The notes: generated from the letters alone by a model not told the origin. A DNA stretch of 64,000 nucleotides from Salinibacterium sp. PAMC 21357 (GCF_000247645.1 NZ_AHWA01000002.1:186001-250000); one strand, 5' to 3'; positions 18,808-29,070 are shown, numbered from the stretch's first letter. Made by a program: numbers and translations.

Positions 18808-20316
18808 TCAGTCGGTATCTTCGTCAACCCAATCCAAGGTTTTGGAGATTGCCTTTTTCCAATTGCGCAGCAGTCGGTCGCGTTCTTCAGCAGGCATGCT
18901 CGGCTCCCACCGTTCACCTTCTTGCCAATTGGCCCTAAGCTCGTCGATTCCGTTCCAAAAGCCAACAGCAAGACCGGCAGCGTAGGCGGCGCCGAGTGCC
19001 GTCGTCTCCGCAACAACAGGGCGCACTACCGGTAGACCAAGAATGTCCGCCTGAAATTGCATGAGCGCAGCGTTAGCAACCATGCCGCCATCGACACGTA
19101 ATTCGGTCATTGCGACATCGGCATCCGCATTGGCCGCGTCGACGACATCACTCGTTTGGAACGCGGTCGCTTCGAGCGCTGCACGAGCGATATGTCCCTT
19201 GTTGGCGAAACGGGTGAGTCCGAGAATCGCTCCCCGAGCATCCGGTCGCCAATGTGGGGCGAAAAGTCCCGAAAATGCGGGGACAAAGTAGACGCCACCG
19301 TTGTCGTCGACGGATGCCGCGAGTGCTTCAACATCTTCGGAGCGAGAAATAATGCCCAGATTGTCTCGTAGCCACTGCACGAGCGAGCCGGTCACGGCGA
19401 TCGAACCTTCAATGGCATACCGCGGGGCCGCGTCGCCGAGTTGGTAGGCAAGCGTGGTGATGAGGCCATTGTCGGAATGCACAATATCGGTGCCGGTATT
19501 TGTCAGCAAAAAATTACCAGTGCCATAAGTGTTTTTGGATTCACCAGCGTCGAAGGCGGCTTGGCCGAAAGTCGCTGCCTGCTGATCGCCGAGGATGCCA
19601 GCGACCGGTACTTCGCGCAGCAAGCTTGAACTCGAAACGGTGCCGTACACCTCCGAAGAACTACGAATCTCGGGCATGAGCGACGCGGGAATGTTGAGCT
19701 CCGCAAGGATCTCCTCACTCCACGAGAGGGTTGCAAGGTCCATGAGTAGAGTTCTGCTGGCGTTGGTCACATCGGTGGTGTGCACCCCGCCGTCAGTGCC
19801 GCCAGTGAGATTCCACAGCAACCAGGTATCGGGGGTTCCGAAGGCGAGCTCACCGGCTTCCGCGCGTTCGCGGACTCCGTCGACGTTGTCGAGCATCCAG
19901 ACAATTTTGGATGCGGAGAAATACGTTGCCAGAGGAAGGCCGGTGGTTTTCTTGAACCGGTCGGTGTCGCCACCCGCGATCCGGTCAATGATCGACTGAG
20001 TGCGCGTGTCTTGCCAGACAATGGCGTTGTACACCGGTTTGCCGGTGGCACGATCCCAGATGATTGCGGTTTCGCGCTGATTCGTGATGCCGACAGCCGC
20101 GATGCTGTGACGGGTGATGTTTGCTTTAGAGAGGGCCTGCCCAATGACTTCGCGCGTGTTGTTCCAAATCTGCACGGGGTCATGTTCGACCCAGCCCGCT
20201 TTGGGGAAGATTTGGTCGTGTTCAAGCTGGCCGGAGGTGACGGGCTTGGCATCGTGGTCGAAAATGATTGCGCGGGTGCTTGTGGTGCCCTGATCAATCG
20301 AGAGTATGTAGTTCAC
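18808..20316 (-). CDS. glpK: Glycerol kinase
   Basis: FGGY-family kinase that phosphorylates glycerol to sn-glycerol 3-phosphate. The frame is open further upstream, but the GTG at 20316 is chosen because AAGGAG lies 5 nt before it; this gives 502 residues beginning with [16 protein letters not shown], equal to the usual length. Other motifs are [15 protein letters not shown], the GTGNFLL loop, GSIAVTGS and [10 protein letters not shown] near 390. No glpF or glpD is adjacent. It converges with trpD. Confidence 0.96.
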   Translation of the reverse strand: MNYILSIDQGTTSTRAIIFDHDAKPVTSGQLEHDQIFPKAGWVEHDPVQIWNNTREVIGQALSKANITRHSIAAVGITNQRETAIIWDRATGKPVYNAIVWQDTRTQSIIDRIAGGDTDRFKKTTGLPLATYFSASKIVWMLDNVDGVRERAEAGELAFGTPDTWLLWNLTGGTDGGVHTTDVTNASRTLLMDLATLSWSEEILAELNIPASLMPEIRSSSEVYGTVSSSSLLREVPVAGILGDQQAATFGQAAFDAGESKNTYGTGNFLLTNTGTDIVHSDNGLITTLAYQLGDAAPRYAIEGSIAVTGSLVQWLRDNLGIISRSEDVEALAASVDDNGGVYFVPAFSGLFAPHWRPDARGAILGLTRFANKGHIARAALEATAFQTSDVVDAANADADVAMTELRVDGGMVANAALMQFQADILGLPVVRPVVAETTALGAAYAAGLAVGFWNGIDELRANWQEGERWEPSMPAEERDRLLRNWKKAISKTLDWVDEDTD

Positions 20317-20339
20317 CGGTTCTCCTTGGTTTTCACTAG

Positions 20340-20711
20340 TTAGACGGCGTTGACGTAAAGCCAAGCGCCGTTTTCGCGCACAAAGTTGCTGTTTTCGTGT
20401 TGCTGGTCGGCCCCGCCATCGTGCCGACAGTGGGCGCGAAATTCGACGGTACCGGTGGTGTCGAACAGGCCTCCGCGCGTGCGGGAGACGATGTCGAGGC
20501 GAAACCAGCGCACATCCGGTTCAAGTTCCAGCGTTGCGGGCCGGGTCGACGGATGCCAAGTCTTCAGAAGGTAGGCAGTGTCCCCCACTGCATAAGCGCT
20601 ATACCGCGAGCGCATGAGGCGTTCAGCGGTGGGAGCGAGTGCTTCACCGCGATGGAACCGGCCGCAGCAAGCGTCGTAGGTTTCGGACGATTGGCAGGGG
20701 CACGCATTCAT
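20340..20711 (-). CDS. YchJ/UPF0225 family SEC-C motif protein
   Basis: A 123-residue protein of the UPF0225 (YchJ) family. It starts with a SEC-C-like zinc motif ([17 protein letters not shown], residues 4-20), followed by [11 protein letters not shown] and an NTF2-like fold region ending [11 protein letters not shown]. The biochemical role is unknown; SEC-C motifs bind zinc and can contact ribosomes or SecB-type partners in other proteins. It lies 23 bp upstream of the glpK start in the same direction, so it may be co-transcribed with glpK. Confidence 0.88.
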   Translation of the reverse strand: MNACPCQSSETYDACCGRFHRGEALAPTAERLMRSRYSAYAVGDTAYLLKTWHPSTRPATLELEPDVRWFRLDIVSRTRGGLFDTTGTVEFRAHCRHDGGADQQHENSNFVRENGAWLYVNAV

Positions 20712-20820
20712 TCATCCAGATTAGCTACTCGGGGCTGGTGCGTCACGACCGTTCACAGCGCGCCACACGAGTATTTGAAACCCAGACTGATTGTGTCGCG
20801 TCCATGAAAACTGCGGTGAG

Positions 20821-21453
20821 TTAGGCGTACGTCGTCGCGAGTAGTTGATCGATAATGCCGATTTCATAGTTCTGGATGGTCGCCATGCGTTCTGCAGTCG
20901 CGCGCACGGTGGCGATTGCAGCATTCTCGTTCGCCATTTCGGCCATGTACACTCCACCGACGTGGTGAGCGCGCATGAGGGTAAGAAAGAGCCGTCCTTG
21001 CGTTAGACCGGTGGTGGTTGCCAGGGAACTCATTTGATCATCACTGGCGAGGCCCATCATTTCTGTGGCCGGCATCTCCATGCCCATCCAGCCCATGACG
21101 GTTTCGGGTGGAGCCGTGCTTTCGCCCCAGACCGTGAGCCAGGTGTGCATCACACCACGTTCAAAGGACTGGTTCTGCAGGATGTCGGCGGCCAACGACT
21201 GCACGGAATCTCCGTTATCCCGGCCGATGACACGCTGGCACATGGCGAGCGCTTGCTCGTGGTGCAGCGCCATATCGGTGTAGAAACCGATGTCGGTGTC
21301 GTTGGGAGTTTCCGTCGTGACTGCGGCGGCATCCGCTTGCGGTGCAGTGCAGGCGGCGAGCGCCGTTCCTGCCACCGCGAGCGCACCGAAAGCGAGAAAA
21401 CTGCGGCGAGCCACGCTGCGCGCGCTGTCGCTTTTTCGGATCGAGTTTGGCAT
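20821..21453 (-). CDS. DUF305 lipoprotein
   Basis: A 210-residue exported protein of the DUF305 (ferritin-like four-helix) family. The N terminus has a twin-arginine-like motif with lipobox (VARRSFLAFG..., LAAC with Cys 35), suggesting Tat export and lipid anchoring. Family motifs are MALHHEQALAMCQRV and the C-terminal LMRAHHVGGVYMAEMA, whose histidines and methionines may bind metal. It starts 2 bp after the YHYH-protein stop, so the two form an operon. DUF305 proteins often occur near copper or metal-handling genes; metal binding here is inference. Confidence 0.88.
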   Translation of the reverse strand: MPNSIRKSDSARSVARRSFLAFGALAVAGTALAACTAPQADAAAVTTETPNDTDIGFYTDMALHHEQALAMCQRVIGRDNGDSVQSLAADILQNQSFERGVMHTWLTVWGESTAPPETVMGWMGMEMPATEMMGLASDDQMSSLATTTGLTQGRLFLTLMRAHHVGGVYMAEMANENAAIATVRATAERMATIQNYEIGIIDQLLATTYA

Positions 21454-21455
21454 TC

Positions 21456-22394
21456 TTAGCCACCCATTCCGGGCATTCCGCCCGCTTCGCCACCCGGGTT
21501 CACGGCGTTGTTACCGCCAAGTGCATCCTCCGCAACATCACCGTAGTAGCACCCGACAAAGTAGGGGAAAGTCGTTGTGGAGTAATAACGGTATTGACCA
21601 TCGCTGTCGACGCGTCCGTTGCACTCATCGAGATCGCCTGAGCCCTCGACGTAGCTGTGCGCCGCCCACGTGTCTGTGGCGAAGAGCGATTCGTTGGTGA
21701 GTTGCCAACTGCTCGTGAGTTGAACAGTCTCGCCGCACGCGTCATCCGAACACACGACGCCCGACATGATGGGGTAACCGTCAGCGGCCCAACCGATCAC
21801 GAGAGACTCGCCGGTCTCGACCTCATCAGCGTCGTAGAGACAGTCGACACCGTCGGCGTAACCAAACCAGTGCATGTGAAAGTCCGTTGGCCCACTGTGG
21901 CTACCGCACTCAGAAAGTGCACCCGCGAGCGACTTCACATCACCGCCGGTACCTTCTGTTGGGCCGTAAATTGGTACGCCGTCGACAGCAACGCCGAGGG
22001 CGCCGAGCAGGGGGACAGCAGTGGGCTCGTCCGCCACGGTGGGGTTCACGGGAATGGTCATCGTCACTTCGGAGACCTTGGGCGAACCAGGGGTCGTAGC
22101 AATGTAGAAGTAGTCGGGAATGCTGTTGCTCGAGATCGTGAGGGTGTCCCCATCGCAGACAGCCGACAATTCGGGGTCAATGAGATCGGGGTTCGCGCTC
22201 TCGACGTCGCGCAATGTTGCGGCCATGGCGTCGCAGTCGCCGTTGGAGGCCGCAAACATTGCCGTTGTGGCGGTCGTGGTAGCTTCGACCGTTGGGGTCG
22301 TCGTCTCAGCTGGGGTGGTCTCTGCCGCGGTGCATCCGGCTAGTGCAAGCAGCAGCACGCTGGTCGCGGCTGCCGTCATGAATCGTCGTTTCAT
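21456..22394 (-). CDS. YHYH-domain lipoprotein
   Basis: A 312-residue exported lipoprotein (signal MKRRFMTAAATSVLLLALAGC, Cys 21) with a Thr-rich linker (about 22-50) and a YHYH domain. Characteristic segments are GVPIYGPTEGTGGDV, GALSECGSHSG, FHMHWFGYADGVDCLY and VIGWAADGYPI. The C-terminal tail is Gly/Met-rich. The family's function is unknown. A ribosome site AGGAGAGA precedes the ATG by 3-4 nt. It is the first gene of a two-gene unit with the DUF305 lipoprotein, which points to a shared cell-surface role. Confidence 0.87.
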   Translation of the reverse strand: MKRRFMTAAATSVLLLALAGCTAAETTPAETTTPTVEATTTATTAMFAASNGDCDAMAATLRDVESANPDLIDPELSAVCDGDTLTISSNSIPDYFYIATTPGSPKVSEVTMTIPVNPTVADEPTAVPLLGALGVAVDGVPIYGPTEGTGGDVKSLAGALSECGSHSGPTDFHMHWFGYADGVDCLYDADEVETGESLVIGWAADGYPIMSGVVCSDDACGETVQLTSSWQLTNESLFATDTWAAHSYVEGSGDLDECNGRVDSDGQYRYYSTTTFPYFVGCYYGDVAEDALGGNNAVNPGGEAGGMPGMGG

Positions 22395-22624
22395 TGTCTC
22401 TCCTGATCGTGGTGAGACCCATGGTGGCGACTCTTCCTATGAAGCTCTTATGGATAACCTGTGACCTGATCGGGAATACGAAGCTGAATAAATAGTGAAG
22501 AAGCTCCATCTTGGCGCGGGGTGAGCGTACCGTTGGCATCGAACTAGGAAATGGCGTTTCTTGTGAACGTCAGCGCGGGCTCGCTAACTTGTGCGGGCTC
22601 ACATCCGTTCAGCAAGGAGTTATT

Positions 22625-23029
22625 GTGCGTCTCTCATCCGCAGTCACCTTCGTATCCGATCTCGACAGGTCGATCGCGTTCTATTCTGAACTCCTCGGGC
22701 TAACCTGCTCGGTCCGGGATGAGTCCGCAGCGCTTCTCGTTTGTGGCGGAGGCTACGAGCTTTATCTTCGGGGCAAGCATGCTCAGCCAAGCCGTGTGTC
22801 GGGTTCCGTCGGTTTGCAGTACCTCATTTGGAGCGCGGACAGCGTAGAGGAATTGGAACGCTGCGAGGAAGTCTTCAAACGTCAGTCACACAATGTGCGA
22901 CGGGAAAATATTGACGGTTTTGACATTGTTGAAGGGCGCGACCCCGATCACTTGGCGGTGATGGTCGTTTTCCCCGGCCCCGATCAAGCTGCACGACACG
23001 CCATCATTCCGCGAATCTATAGCTGGTAG
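22625..23029 (+). CDS. VOC (glyoxalase/bleomycin-resistance) superfamily protein
   Basis: A 134-residue single VOC-fold protein. The frame is open 38 codons further upstream, but the GTG at 22625 has AAGGAG 7 nt before it and starts the fold directly (RLSSAVTFVSDLDRSIAFYSEL). The end reads IVEGRDPDHLAVMV, close to the usual metal-ligand strand of the family. It could be a lyase, dioxygenase or resistance protein; neither neighbours nor sequence decide. It converges with the UvrA-like gene 23 bp away. The 230 bp upstream (22395-22624) show no gene. Confidence 0.85.
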   Translation: MRLSSAVTFVSDLDRSIAFYSELLGLTCSVRDESAALLVCGGGYELYLRGKHAQPSRVSGSVGLQYLIWSADSVEELERCEEVFKRQSHNVRRENIDGFDIVEGRDPDHLAVMVVFPGPDQAARHAIIPRIYSW

Positions 23030-23052
23030 GGCTCTCGAAGAGCAGCTAAATA

Positions 23053-25443
23053 TCAGGAGAGCCGAGATATATAAGCGGCTAGGTGCTGACCTGTGAGCGT
23101 CGCCTGAGTTGTAGCAAGATCGGCTGGGGTACCCTCAAAGACGATTGAGCCACCGTCATGACCTGCTCCGGGACCGAGATCAATGATCCAGTCGGCGTGG
23201 GCCATTACTGCTTGGTGGTGCTCAACGACAATCACGGTCTTTCCCGAATCGACGAGCCGATCAAGGAGCCCGAGGAGTCGCTCGACATCGGCAAGGTGCA
23301 GTCCCGTGGTTGGTTCATCCAGAACATAAACGTCGCCCTTGTCTGCCATCTGGGTAGCGAGCTTGAGCCGTTGGCGCTCACCGCCCGAAAGTGTCGGAAG
23401 CGGTTGGCCGAGTCGCAGGTAGCCCAGGCCGACATCGACAAGTCGATCGAGGATGGCGTGGGCTGCAGGCGTGCGTGCCTCGCCGTTGTCGAAGAAGTCT
23501 TCAGCCTCGGCGACAGACATGCTGAGCACTTCGCTGATGTCGTGCCCGCCCAGCTTGAACTCGAGCACTGACGCCATAAACCGCTTTCCTTCGCACACTT
23601 CGCACGGGGTCGAGACGGTCGCCATAACGCCGAGGTCGGTGTAGATCACGCCGGCGCCGTTGCAGTTGGGGCAGGCGCCTTCGGAGTTGGCGCTGAACAG
23701 GGCGGGTTTGACGCCGTTGGCTTTGGCGAACGCTTTGCGAATTGGCTCGAGGAGCCCGGTATACGTGGCGGGATTGCTGCGGCGTGATCCTTTGATTGCG
23801 GCCTGATCGACGGACACAACGCCGTCGCGGGGAACCACCGATCCGTGGATGAGTGAACTCTTGCCCGAACCGGCAACCCCTGTCACTACGACGAGGGCGC
23901 CGAGCGGGATGTCGACATCCACATTTTTGAGATTGTGGGTGTCAGCGCCGCGAATTTCCATGATGCCGGTGGGGGAGCGGACCTTGTCTTTGACCGAGAC
24001 CCGGTCGTCAATATGGTGTCCGGTCACAGTGTCGCTGTGGCGCAGCTCGGCGAAGCTGCCCTCGAAGCAAATCTGGCCGCCTTCGGTTCCGGCGCCTGGC
24101 CCTAGGTCGACGATGTGGTCGGCAATCGAGATGGTTTCGGGTTTGTGCTCGACGACGAGCACGGTGTTGCCTTTATCACGTAGGCGGAAGAGGAGCTCAT
24201 TCATCCGCTGAATATCGTGCGGGTGGAGCCCAATCGTCGGCTCATCGAAGACATAAGTAATGTCGGTAAGCGATGAACTGAGATGGCGGATCATTTTGGT
24301 GCGCTGTGCCTCACCACCCGAGAGAGTGCCGGCGGGGCGATCGAGGGAGAGATAGCCGAGGCCGATCTCCACGAAGGAGTCGAGAGTTTGCTGCAGCGCG
24401 TCAAGCAGTGGGGCAACGGATGGTTCGTTCACGCCGCGCACCCACTCAGCGAGATCGCTGATCTGCATGGCGCAGGCATCCGCAATATTGATTCCAGCAA
24501 TTTTGGATGCTCGGGCACCCTCGTTGAGCCGGGTGCCACCGCAATCGGCGCACACGGTGAACGTGACCGCCCGATCAACGAAAGCGCGGATGTGCGGCTG
24601 CATGGCCTCGCGGTCTTTCGACAGCATCGACTTCTGAATCTTGGGAATCAACCCCTCATAGGTCATGTTTATCGACTGCATTTTGACTTTGACCGGCTCT
24701 TTGTAAAGAAAATCGTGCAGCTCAGTCTTGCTGTAGTTCTTGATGGGCTTGTCCCGGTCGAGGAAGCCTGACTCGGTGAAGATGCGCACCATCCAGCCAT
24801 CGGCGGTGTAGTTCGGGATGGTGAGCGCACCGTCGGCGAGCGACTTGCTGTCGTCGTAGAGCTGCGTGAGATCGATGTCGTTGATGGTGCCACGGCCGTC
24901 ACACGTGGGGCACATGCCGCCGGTAACGCTGAATTCGCGGCGCTCCTTGGTCGTGACTCCTGCCTTTTCAAAAGTGACAGCGCCGGCCCCAGAGATGGAT
25001 GCCACATTGAAAGAGAACGCTTGCGGCGAGCCAACGTGGGGCTGACCGAGACGGCTGAAGATGATGCGGAGCATGGCGTTCGCATCGGTTGCCGTGCCAA
25101 CGGTCGAGCGAGCGTTGGACCCCATCCGCTCTTGGTCGACGATGATTGCGGTCGTGAGTCCCTCGAGTACATCGACGTCGGGCCGGGTGAGCGTCGGCAT
25201 GAAACCCTGAAGGAACGCGCTGTAGGTCTCGTTGATCATGCGCTGCGACTCAGCCGCGATCGTGCCAAAGACTAGCGAACTCTTGCCTGAACCCGAGACT
25301 CCTGTGAAGACCGTCAGGCGGCGTTTCGGGATGTCGACACTTACGTCCGTGAGGTTGTTCTCGCGAGCGCCCCGCACTCGAATCACGTCATGGCTGTCAG
25401 CAGAGTGGGTGCTGGGGGAGTCGCGGTTGCTTGTGCTAGCCAT
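23053..25443 (-). CDS. UvrA-like ABC-ATPase, UvrA2 type
   Basis: A 796-residue UvrA paralogue, shorter than UvrA itself (about 940-970). Two ABC halves are present: Walker [14 protein letters not shown] (near 47) and [13 protein letters not shown] (near 525), signatures [11 protein letters not shown] and [11 protein letters not shown], and Walker B segments [13 protein letters not shown] and [13 protein letters not shown]. Zinc-module cysteines are seen in [22 protein letters not shown] and CEVCEGK. The shortened first half fits loss of the UvrB-binding region. UvrA2 proteins are linked to tolerance of DNA-binding drugs or radiation rather than core excision repair (family knowledge); the substrate here is unknown. 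Confidence 0.93.
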   Translation of the reverse strand: MASTSNRDSPSTHSADSHDVIRVRGARENNLTDVSVDIPKRRLTVFTGVSGSGKSSLVFGTIAAESQRMINETYSAFLQGFMPTLTRPDVDVLEGLTTAIIVDQERMGSNARSTVGTATDANAMLRIIFSRLGQPHVGSPQAFSFNVASISGAGAVTFEKAGVTTKERREFSVTGGMCPTCDGRGTINDIDLTQLYDDSKSLADGALTIPNYTADGWMVRIFTESGFLDRDKPIKNYSKTELHDFLYKEPVKVKMQSINMTYEGLIPKIQKSMLSKDREAMQPHIRAFVDRAVTFTVCADCGGTRLNEGARASKIAGINIADACAMQISDLAEWVRGVNEPSVAPLLDALQQTLDSFVEIGLGYLSLDRPAGTLSGGEAQRTKMIRHLSSSLTDITYVFDEPTIGLHPHDIQRMNELLFRLRDKGNTVLVVEHKPETISIADHIVDLGPGAGTEGGQICFEGSFAELRHSDTVTGHHIDDRVSVKDKVRSPTGIMEIRGADTHNLKNVDVDIPLGALVVVTGVAGSGKSSLIHGSVVPRDGVVSVDQAAIKGSRRSNPATYTGLLEPIRKAFAKANGVKPALFSANSEGACPNCNGAGVIYTDLGVMATVSTPCEVCEGKRFMASVLEFKLGGHDISEVLSMSVAEAEDFFDNGEARTPAAHAILDRLVDVGLGYLRLGQPLPTLSGGERQRLKLATQMADKGDVYVLDEPTTGLHLADVERLLGLLDRLVDSGKTVIVVEHHQAVMAHADWIIDLGPGAGHDGGSIVFEGTPADLATTQATLTGQHLAAYISRLS

Positions 25444-25545
25444 CGTGGGTGCCTCCTTGGCGCGCGTACACAGCGCAGAACCGGAACGGATTCACTTTAT
25501 CTCGTTGTGTTGTGAACGTGAGGTTGAGCGTCCGGTCGAAGGGGG

Positions 25546-25585
25546 TAGCGGTGCCAGATGATTGTGAAGTCAAACGGCACCGCTA
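25546..25585. other. 10-bp inverted repeat between lipoprotein and UvrA-like gene
   Basis: Perfect arms TAGCGGTGCC (25546-25555) and GGCACCGCTA (25576-25585) enclose 20 nt, 17 bp downstream of the lipoprotein stop codon. There is no T run, so it may be a 3'-end structure of the lipoprotein mRNA rather than an intrinsic terminator. Confidence 0.45.
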
Positions 25586-25602
25586 GCGACGAAAGAGTGG
25601 CG

Positions 25603-26301
25603 CTACTTGATGGTTCCGGTAGCTTCTGCTTCTGCACGCTTGTCGTGGTCAAGATCTCCGTCGGCGTCGACTGGCGTGACGGTGGCGTCGAAAGTGATGG
25701 GCGATCCAGCTTGATAAGGGAAGTTCTGAGCAGTTGAGTAGCGCTCACCGGTACCGAAGGTGTAGATGCTCGGATCGACGAACGAGTCTGGACCGAAGAT
25801 GTCGTAGCTGAGCCCGACTGCCGTGAAAAGATCACGGTCGACAACCGAGTCCATTCCCTGAAGGTAAGGCCAGTCGTCATAGCGGGCGCTCACGTTCACG
25901 AGGCTGGCGCCCAAATCGATAGCATCACCGGTGTTTGACACAACGTAGTTCACGAACACGATGTCGTCGCCGATGTCGATGATCGGCTTGTTCGTATCGG
26001 GATTCGCAAATTGCCCGGTCTTCGTCGCGGCTACGACGTCTACTTGGTAGACCTCGACCACGATGTCTCCGACCGTGATGGTCGAAATTTTCTCACCGGC
26101 GGTGACAGCGGGAAGAGCCCAAGCGGGCTGGCCCTCGGCGTTAACAGCAGGAACCTCTTCTGCTTCTTCGGTTGTGTCGACGTCAGCTGCCTCGGGAGCA
26201 GGCGCCGGTTCTGCAGCGCAAGCAGCGAGGCCAAAAATTCCGATTCCCGCTAACGAGGCGGCGGCGAGGGGGCGTGAAAAACGCAAAATATTTCCAATCA
26301 T
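25603..26301 (-). CDS. Putative lipoprotein of unknown function
   Basis: I do not recognise a family with confidence. From the ATG at 26301 the protein has 232 residues: a signal peptide with lipobox (IFGLAAC, Cys 28), an Ala/Pro/Glu-rich linker (about 29-62) and a beta-rich domain with segments DIVVEVYQVDVVAATK, DDIVFVNYVVSNTG and YDIFGPDSFVDPS. The fold looks like the immunoglobulin-like DUF4352/telokinin-like domains of exported proteins, but that is a guess. An upstream in-frame ATG at 26337 is possible; neither start has a clear ribosome site. It lies between the UvrA-like gene and a divergent ABC exporter. Confidence 0.75.
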   Translation of the reverse strand: MIGNILRFSRPLAAASLAGIGIFGLAACAAEPAPAPEAADVDTTEEAEEVPAVNAEGQPAWALPAVTAGEKISTITVGDIVVEVYQVDVVAATKTGQFANPDTNKPIIDIGDDIVFVNYVVSNTGDAIDLGASLVNVSARYDDWPYLQGMDSVVDRDLFTAVGLSYDIFGPDSFVDPSIYTFGTGERYSTAQNFPYQAGSPITFDATVTPVDADGDLDHDKRAEAEATGTIK

Positions 26302-26410
26302 CGGAGACGTCAAAGATCCCGACTGTATCACGAACATTCCTCGACTACTGGTCCAAATACGGGTTTGCGTGCGACTCTAATCTGATGATCAATCATGATG
26401 GGGGACCCTG

Positions 26411-27313
26411 GTGATGCAATTTCGCTCACTCTCGAAGCGATTCGGTGACAAGCTCGCTCTCGATAACCTGAGCTTCACCGCCGAGCCCGGGCGAGTAACG
26501 GGGTTTCTGGGGCCGAACGGTTCCGGTAAGACCACGACGATGCGCATCTTGCTCGGCCTTGAAACCGCGACCTCCGGCGTAGCCCTGGTTGGAGGGGAGG
26601 CCTACGGGCGGATCAAGGACCCGTTGTTTCAGGTTGGTGCTCTACTGGATGCCCGCAACGCGCATCCGGGTCGCACCGGCTTCGACCATCTCAGGGCGCT
26701 GGCCCTCACCCATGGGATCCCCAACGAACGCGTTGAATTCGTGCTCGAAGAGGTGGGCCTTAGCGGTGTGGCCTCTCGTCGCGTCGGTGGTTACTCGCTC
26801 GGAATGCGGCAACGCCTCGGCATCGCGGCCTCCATGCTGGGCGATCCTGTCGTGTACGTGTTCGATGAGCCAGTGAACGGTCTCGATCCCGACGGCGTGA
26901 TCTGGTTTCGGGAATTGGTGAAGGGCTTCGCGGCGGAGGGTCGCACAGTGCTGCTGTCCTCGCATCTGATTAGCGAAGTGGCACTCACTGCTGACCATGT
27001 CGTGATTGTCGGGCGAGGGAAGGTGCTCGCTGATTCGCCGCTAGCGGAACTTGCTCGTCTCCATGGTGCGGAAAGAGTCCTTGTGCGTTCTGGGCGCGCG
27101 CATGAGCTCATTGCGCCGCTCACTATGCTCGGCGCACGCGTAGAAGCCCAGGCAGACGCGCTCACTATCGAAGGCCTGACCGCAGCTGACGTTGGCGCTG
27201 TAGTCGCTCGTCTCGGCATCCCGCTTTCTGAATTGCGAACTCAGATTGACTCTCTCGAAGACACCTATCGGCAGCTCACTGACTCAAGTGTTGAATATCG
27301 GACAGGTTCGTAG
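26411..27313 (+). CDS. ABC transporter ATP-binding protein
   Basis: A 300-residue ABC-type ATPase of the exporter (DrrA/CcmA-like) class. Walker A is GPNGSGKTTTMRIL near 37, the signature is the variant YSLGMRQRLGIA near 129, Walker B is VYVFDEPVNGLDPDG near 150 and the switch histidine is in LLSSHLISE. The C-terminal 90 residues form an extra regulatory domain. Start codons GTG and ATG lie side by side after GGGGA. It ends 2 bp before the permease gene, so the two form one exporter. The 109 bp upstream are shared with the divergent lipoprotein gene. Confidence 0.92.
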   Translation: MMQFRSLSKRFGDKLALDNLSFTAEPGRVTGFLGPNGSGKTTTMRILLGLETATSGVALVGGEAYGRIKDPLFQVGALLDARNAHPGRTGFDHLRALALTHGIPNERVEFVLEEVGLSGVASRRVGGYSLGMRQRLGIAASMLGDPVVYVFDEPVNGLDPDGVIWFRELVKGFAAEGRTVLLSSHLISEVALTADHVVIVGRGKVLADSPLAELARLHGAERVLVRSGRAHELIAPLTMLGARVEAQADALTIEGLTAADVGAVVARLGIPLSELRTQIDSLEDTYRQLTDSSVEYRTGS

Positions 27314-27315
27314 CG

Positions 27316-29070
27316 GTGCGCGTGGTTACTGCTAATCAGGCGCGGGGCAGATTCGCGGTTCCGCGGGCGGCGTGGAGACTCGTGCGGTCCGAAGGAGTAA
27401 AACTGTGGTCGCTGATCGCGACGCGCGGCGTTGTGGCTGTGCTGGTTCTCCTTCCCATCGTGCTCGGGGCAGTACGAGTGCTGCCTGTCCGTGTCTACAC
27501 GGATGAGTTAGTCCAGCGCGACGGCACTCCCATACTGTTCGAAGCAATCGCGTTGAGCGCTCTGCCGGTGGCGTTTCTTGCTGCAATTGTGGGCGTCATT
27601 GCGATGAGTTCCGAATACGCCGATGATGTACTCTCCGGCTCGTTGACTGCTGTGCCACGACGGTGGGCTTTGATCGTGGCCAAGGTTGCACCGACGACGG
27701 TGCTCGCTTTTCTCACAAGTGTTACCGGATCGTCCGCCGCAGCGTGGATCGCGTTCGTCACGCTTGATTCGCGTGGCTACCTCGCTGCTTCGCTGCGCGA
27801 GACGACTGTCGTGATTCTGAGCGTCGCCGGGGGCAGTGTGCTATTCGCGATTCTTGGTATCGCTGCCGCTGCGATGTCACGCTCCACGGCGATTGCGGTG
27901 CTGATCGTGCTCGGCACCGTATTCTTGCTGCCGAGGCTGGTACTTGTTGTCGCGGGCGAGGCAGGGCTGCGACTCATTGACTGGTTGCCAGCCTCAGCCC
28001 TTCAAGCGATGACCACGCATGTGCCAGCCCAGGCAATCGCGACGGACATGGCCCCGGCATCCTCGCTGACGCCGGGTGAAGGCTTCCTGTCGCTGCTCGT
28101 GGCTTCGGTTTTCGCGCTCGGGATATCGATCGTCATCTTCTCTCGACGACGCGTGCACAGTGTTATTGGGGCCGGACGGGCGCGGAAATTGCTGCTTCAG
28201 CGTCGAAGGCTGCGAGAGCGTCCACTTCGTTCCAGCTTTGCGGGGGTGCTGCGCTCAGAAGCGCTCAAGGCTTGCAGTACGCCCGCGGTGAGATGGCTAC
28301 TGGTGCTCAGTTGGGTAGCGAACGTCTGGTTGGCCTGCCAATGGGCGGGGGCGTATACGCCAGAGCAGCAGCAGGTCGATCCGCTGATTTCTGGGGACCT
28401 TGAGTTGCTCACTTTCGATCAAGCGAATCGGAGCATCGTCGCGGGGCTTACTTTGAGTCATCTCCTCATCGCTGGCGTGGGAGCGATCATCGCGACGGCT
28501 GACTTTTCTACCGGAACGATCCGCCCGGCTCTGACTGCCGTGCCCAATCGGGGCCGGTTGGTTCTCGGGAAGGTGATCGTCGCGGCCACTGCGACGCTGA
28601 TCGTGACGGCCACATCGCTCATCGTTGCTGCACCGCTAGTCGTGGTCATCTTGCAGCGGCAGGGCTACATTCCTTCTCTGGCAGACCCAATCGTCGCGCT
28701 GTCAATCATCAGTGGCGCGCTCAGCCTTGTTCTCACCGCAGTGATCGGCTGCGGAATAGGGATCCTCGTGCGTTCAGCCGCAGGAACCTTGCTCGCCGTA
28801 GCGGCGACCTTTATCGTTTTCCCTTACCTGCTGCACTGGCTGCAGGAACCGACCGCGCGAACACCGTTCGTGTGGTTCGCCAACATCTCGCAGTTTTTTC
28901 CGGATCCCGTCGAGGCAGCGTGGATTTCATCCCCAAATACCTTCTACCAAGTCTTTGACGAAGACAACCGAATGCACTTCTACTCGGAACAAGACATGCC
29001 GATGCTGGTGTTGTGGGCGCTCGGAGCGGTGCTGTTTGGCTGGCTGAGATTGCGTCGCCGCGGTGTCTAA
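27316..29070 (+). CDS. ABC-2 type permease with two tandem copies in one chain
   Basis: A 584-residue membrane protein made of two similar halves. Each begins with a cytoplasmic amphipathic segment, RSEGVKLWS near 23 and RSEALKACS near 312, followed by about six membrane helices and similar internal segments (DDVLSGSLTAVPRRW in half 1, ADFSTGTIRPALTAVPNRG in half 2). It is thus a fused dimer of an ABC-2 permease, working with the ATPase encoded 2 bp upstream. Substrate unknown. Its last 4 bp overlap the end of the convergent wHTH gene. Confidence 0.9.
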   Translation: MRVVTANQARGRFAVPRAAWRLVRSEGVKLWSLIATRGVVAVLVLLPIVLGAVRVLPVRVYTDELVQRDGTPILFEAIALSALPVAFLAAIVGVIAMSSEYADDVLSGSLTAVPRRWALIVAKVAPTTVLAFLTSVTGSSAAAWIAFVTLDSRGYLAASLRETTVVILSVAGGSVLFAILGIAAAAMSRSTAIAVLIVLGTVFLLPRLVLVVAGEAGLRLIDWLPASALQAMTTHVPAQAIATDMAPASSLTPGEGFLSLLVASVFALGISIVIFSRRRVHSVIGAGRARKLLLQRRRLRERPLRSSFAGVLRSEALKACSTPAVRWLLVLSWVANVWLACQWAGAYTPEQQQVDPLISGDLELLTFDQANRSIVAGLTLSHLLIAGVGAIIATADFSTGTIRPALTAVPNRGRLVLGKVIVAATATLIVTATSLIVAAPLVVVILQRQGYIPSLADPIVALSIISGALSLVLTAVIGCGIGILVRSAAGTLLAVAATFIVFPYLLHWLQEPTARTPFVWFANISQFFPDPVEAAWISSPNTFYQVFDEDNRMHFYSEQDMPMLVLWALGAVLFGWLRLRRRGV

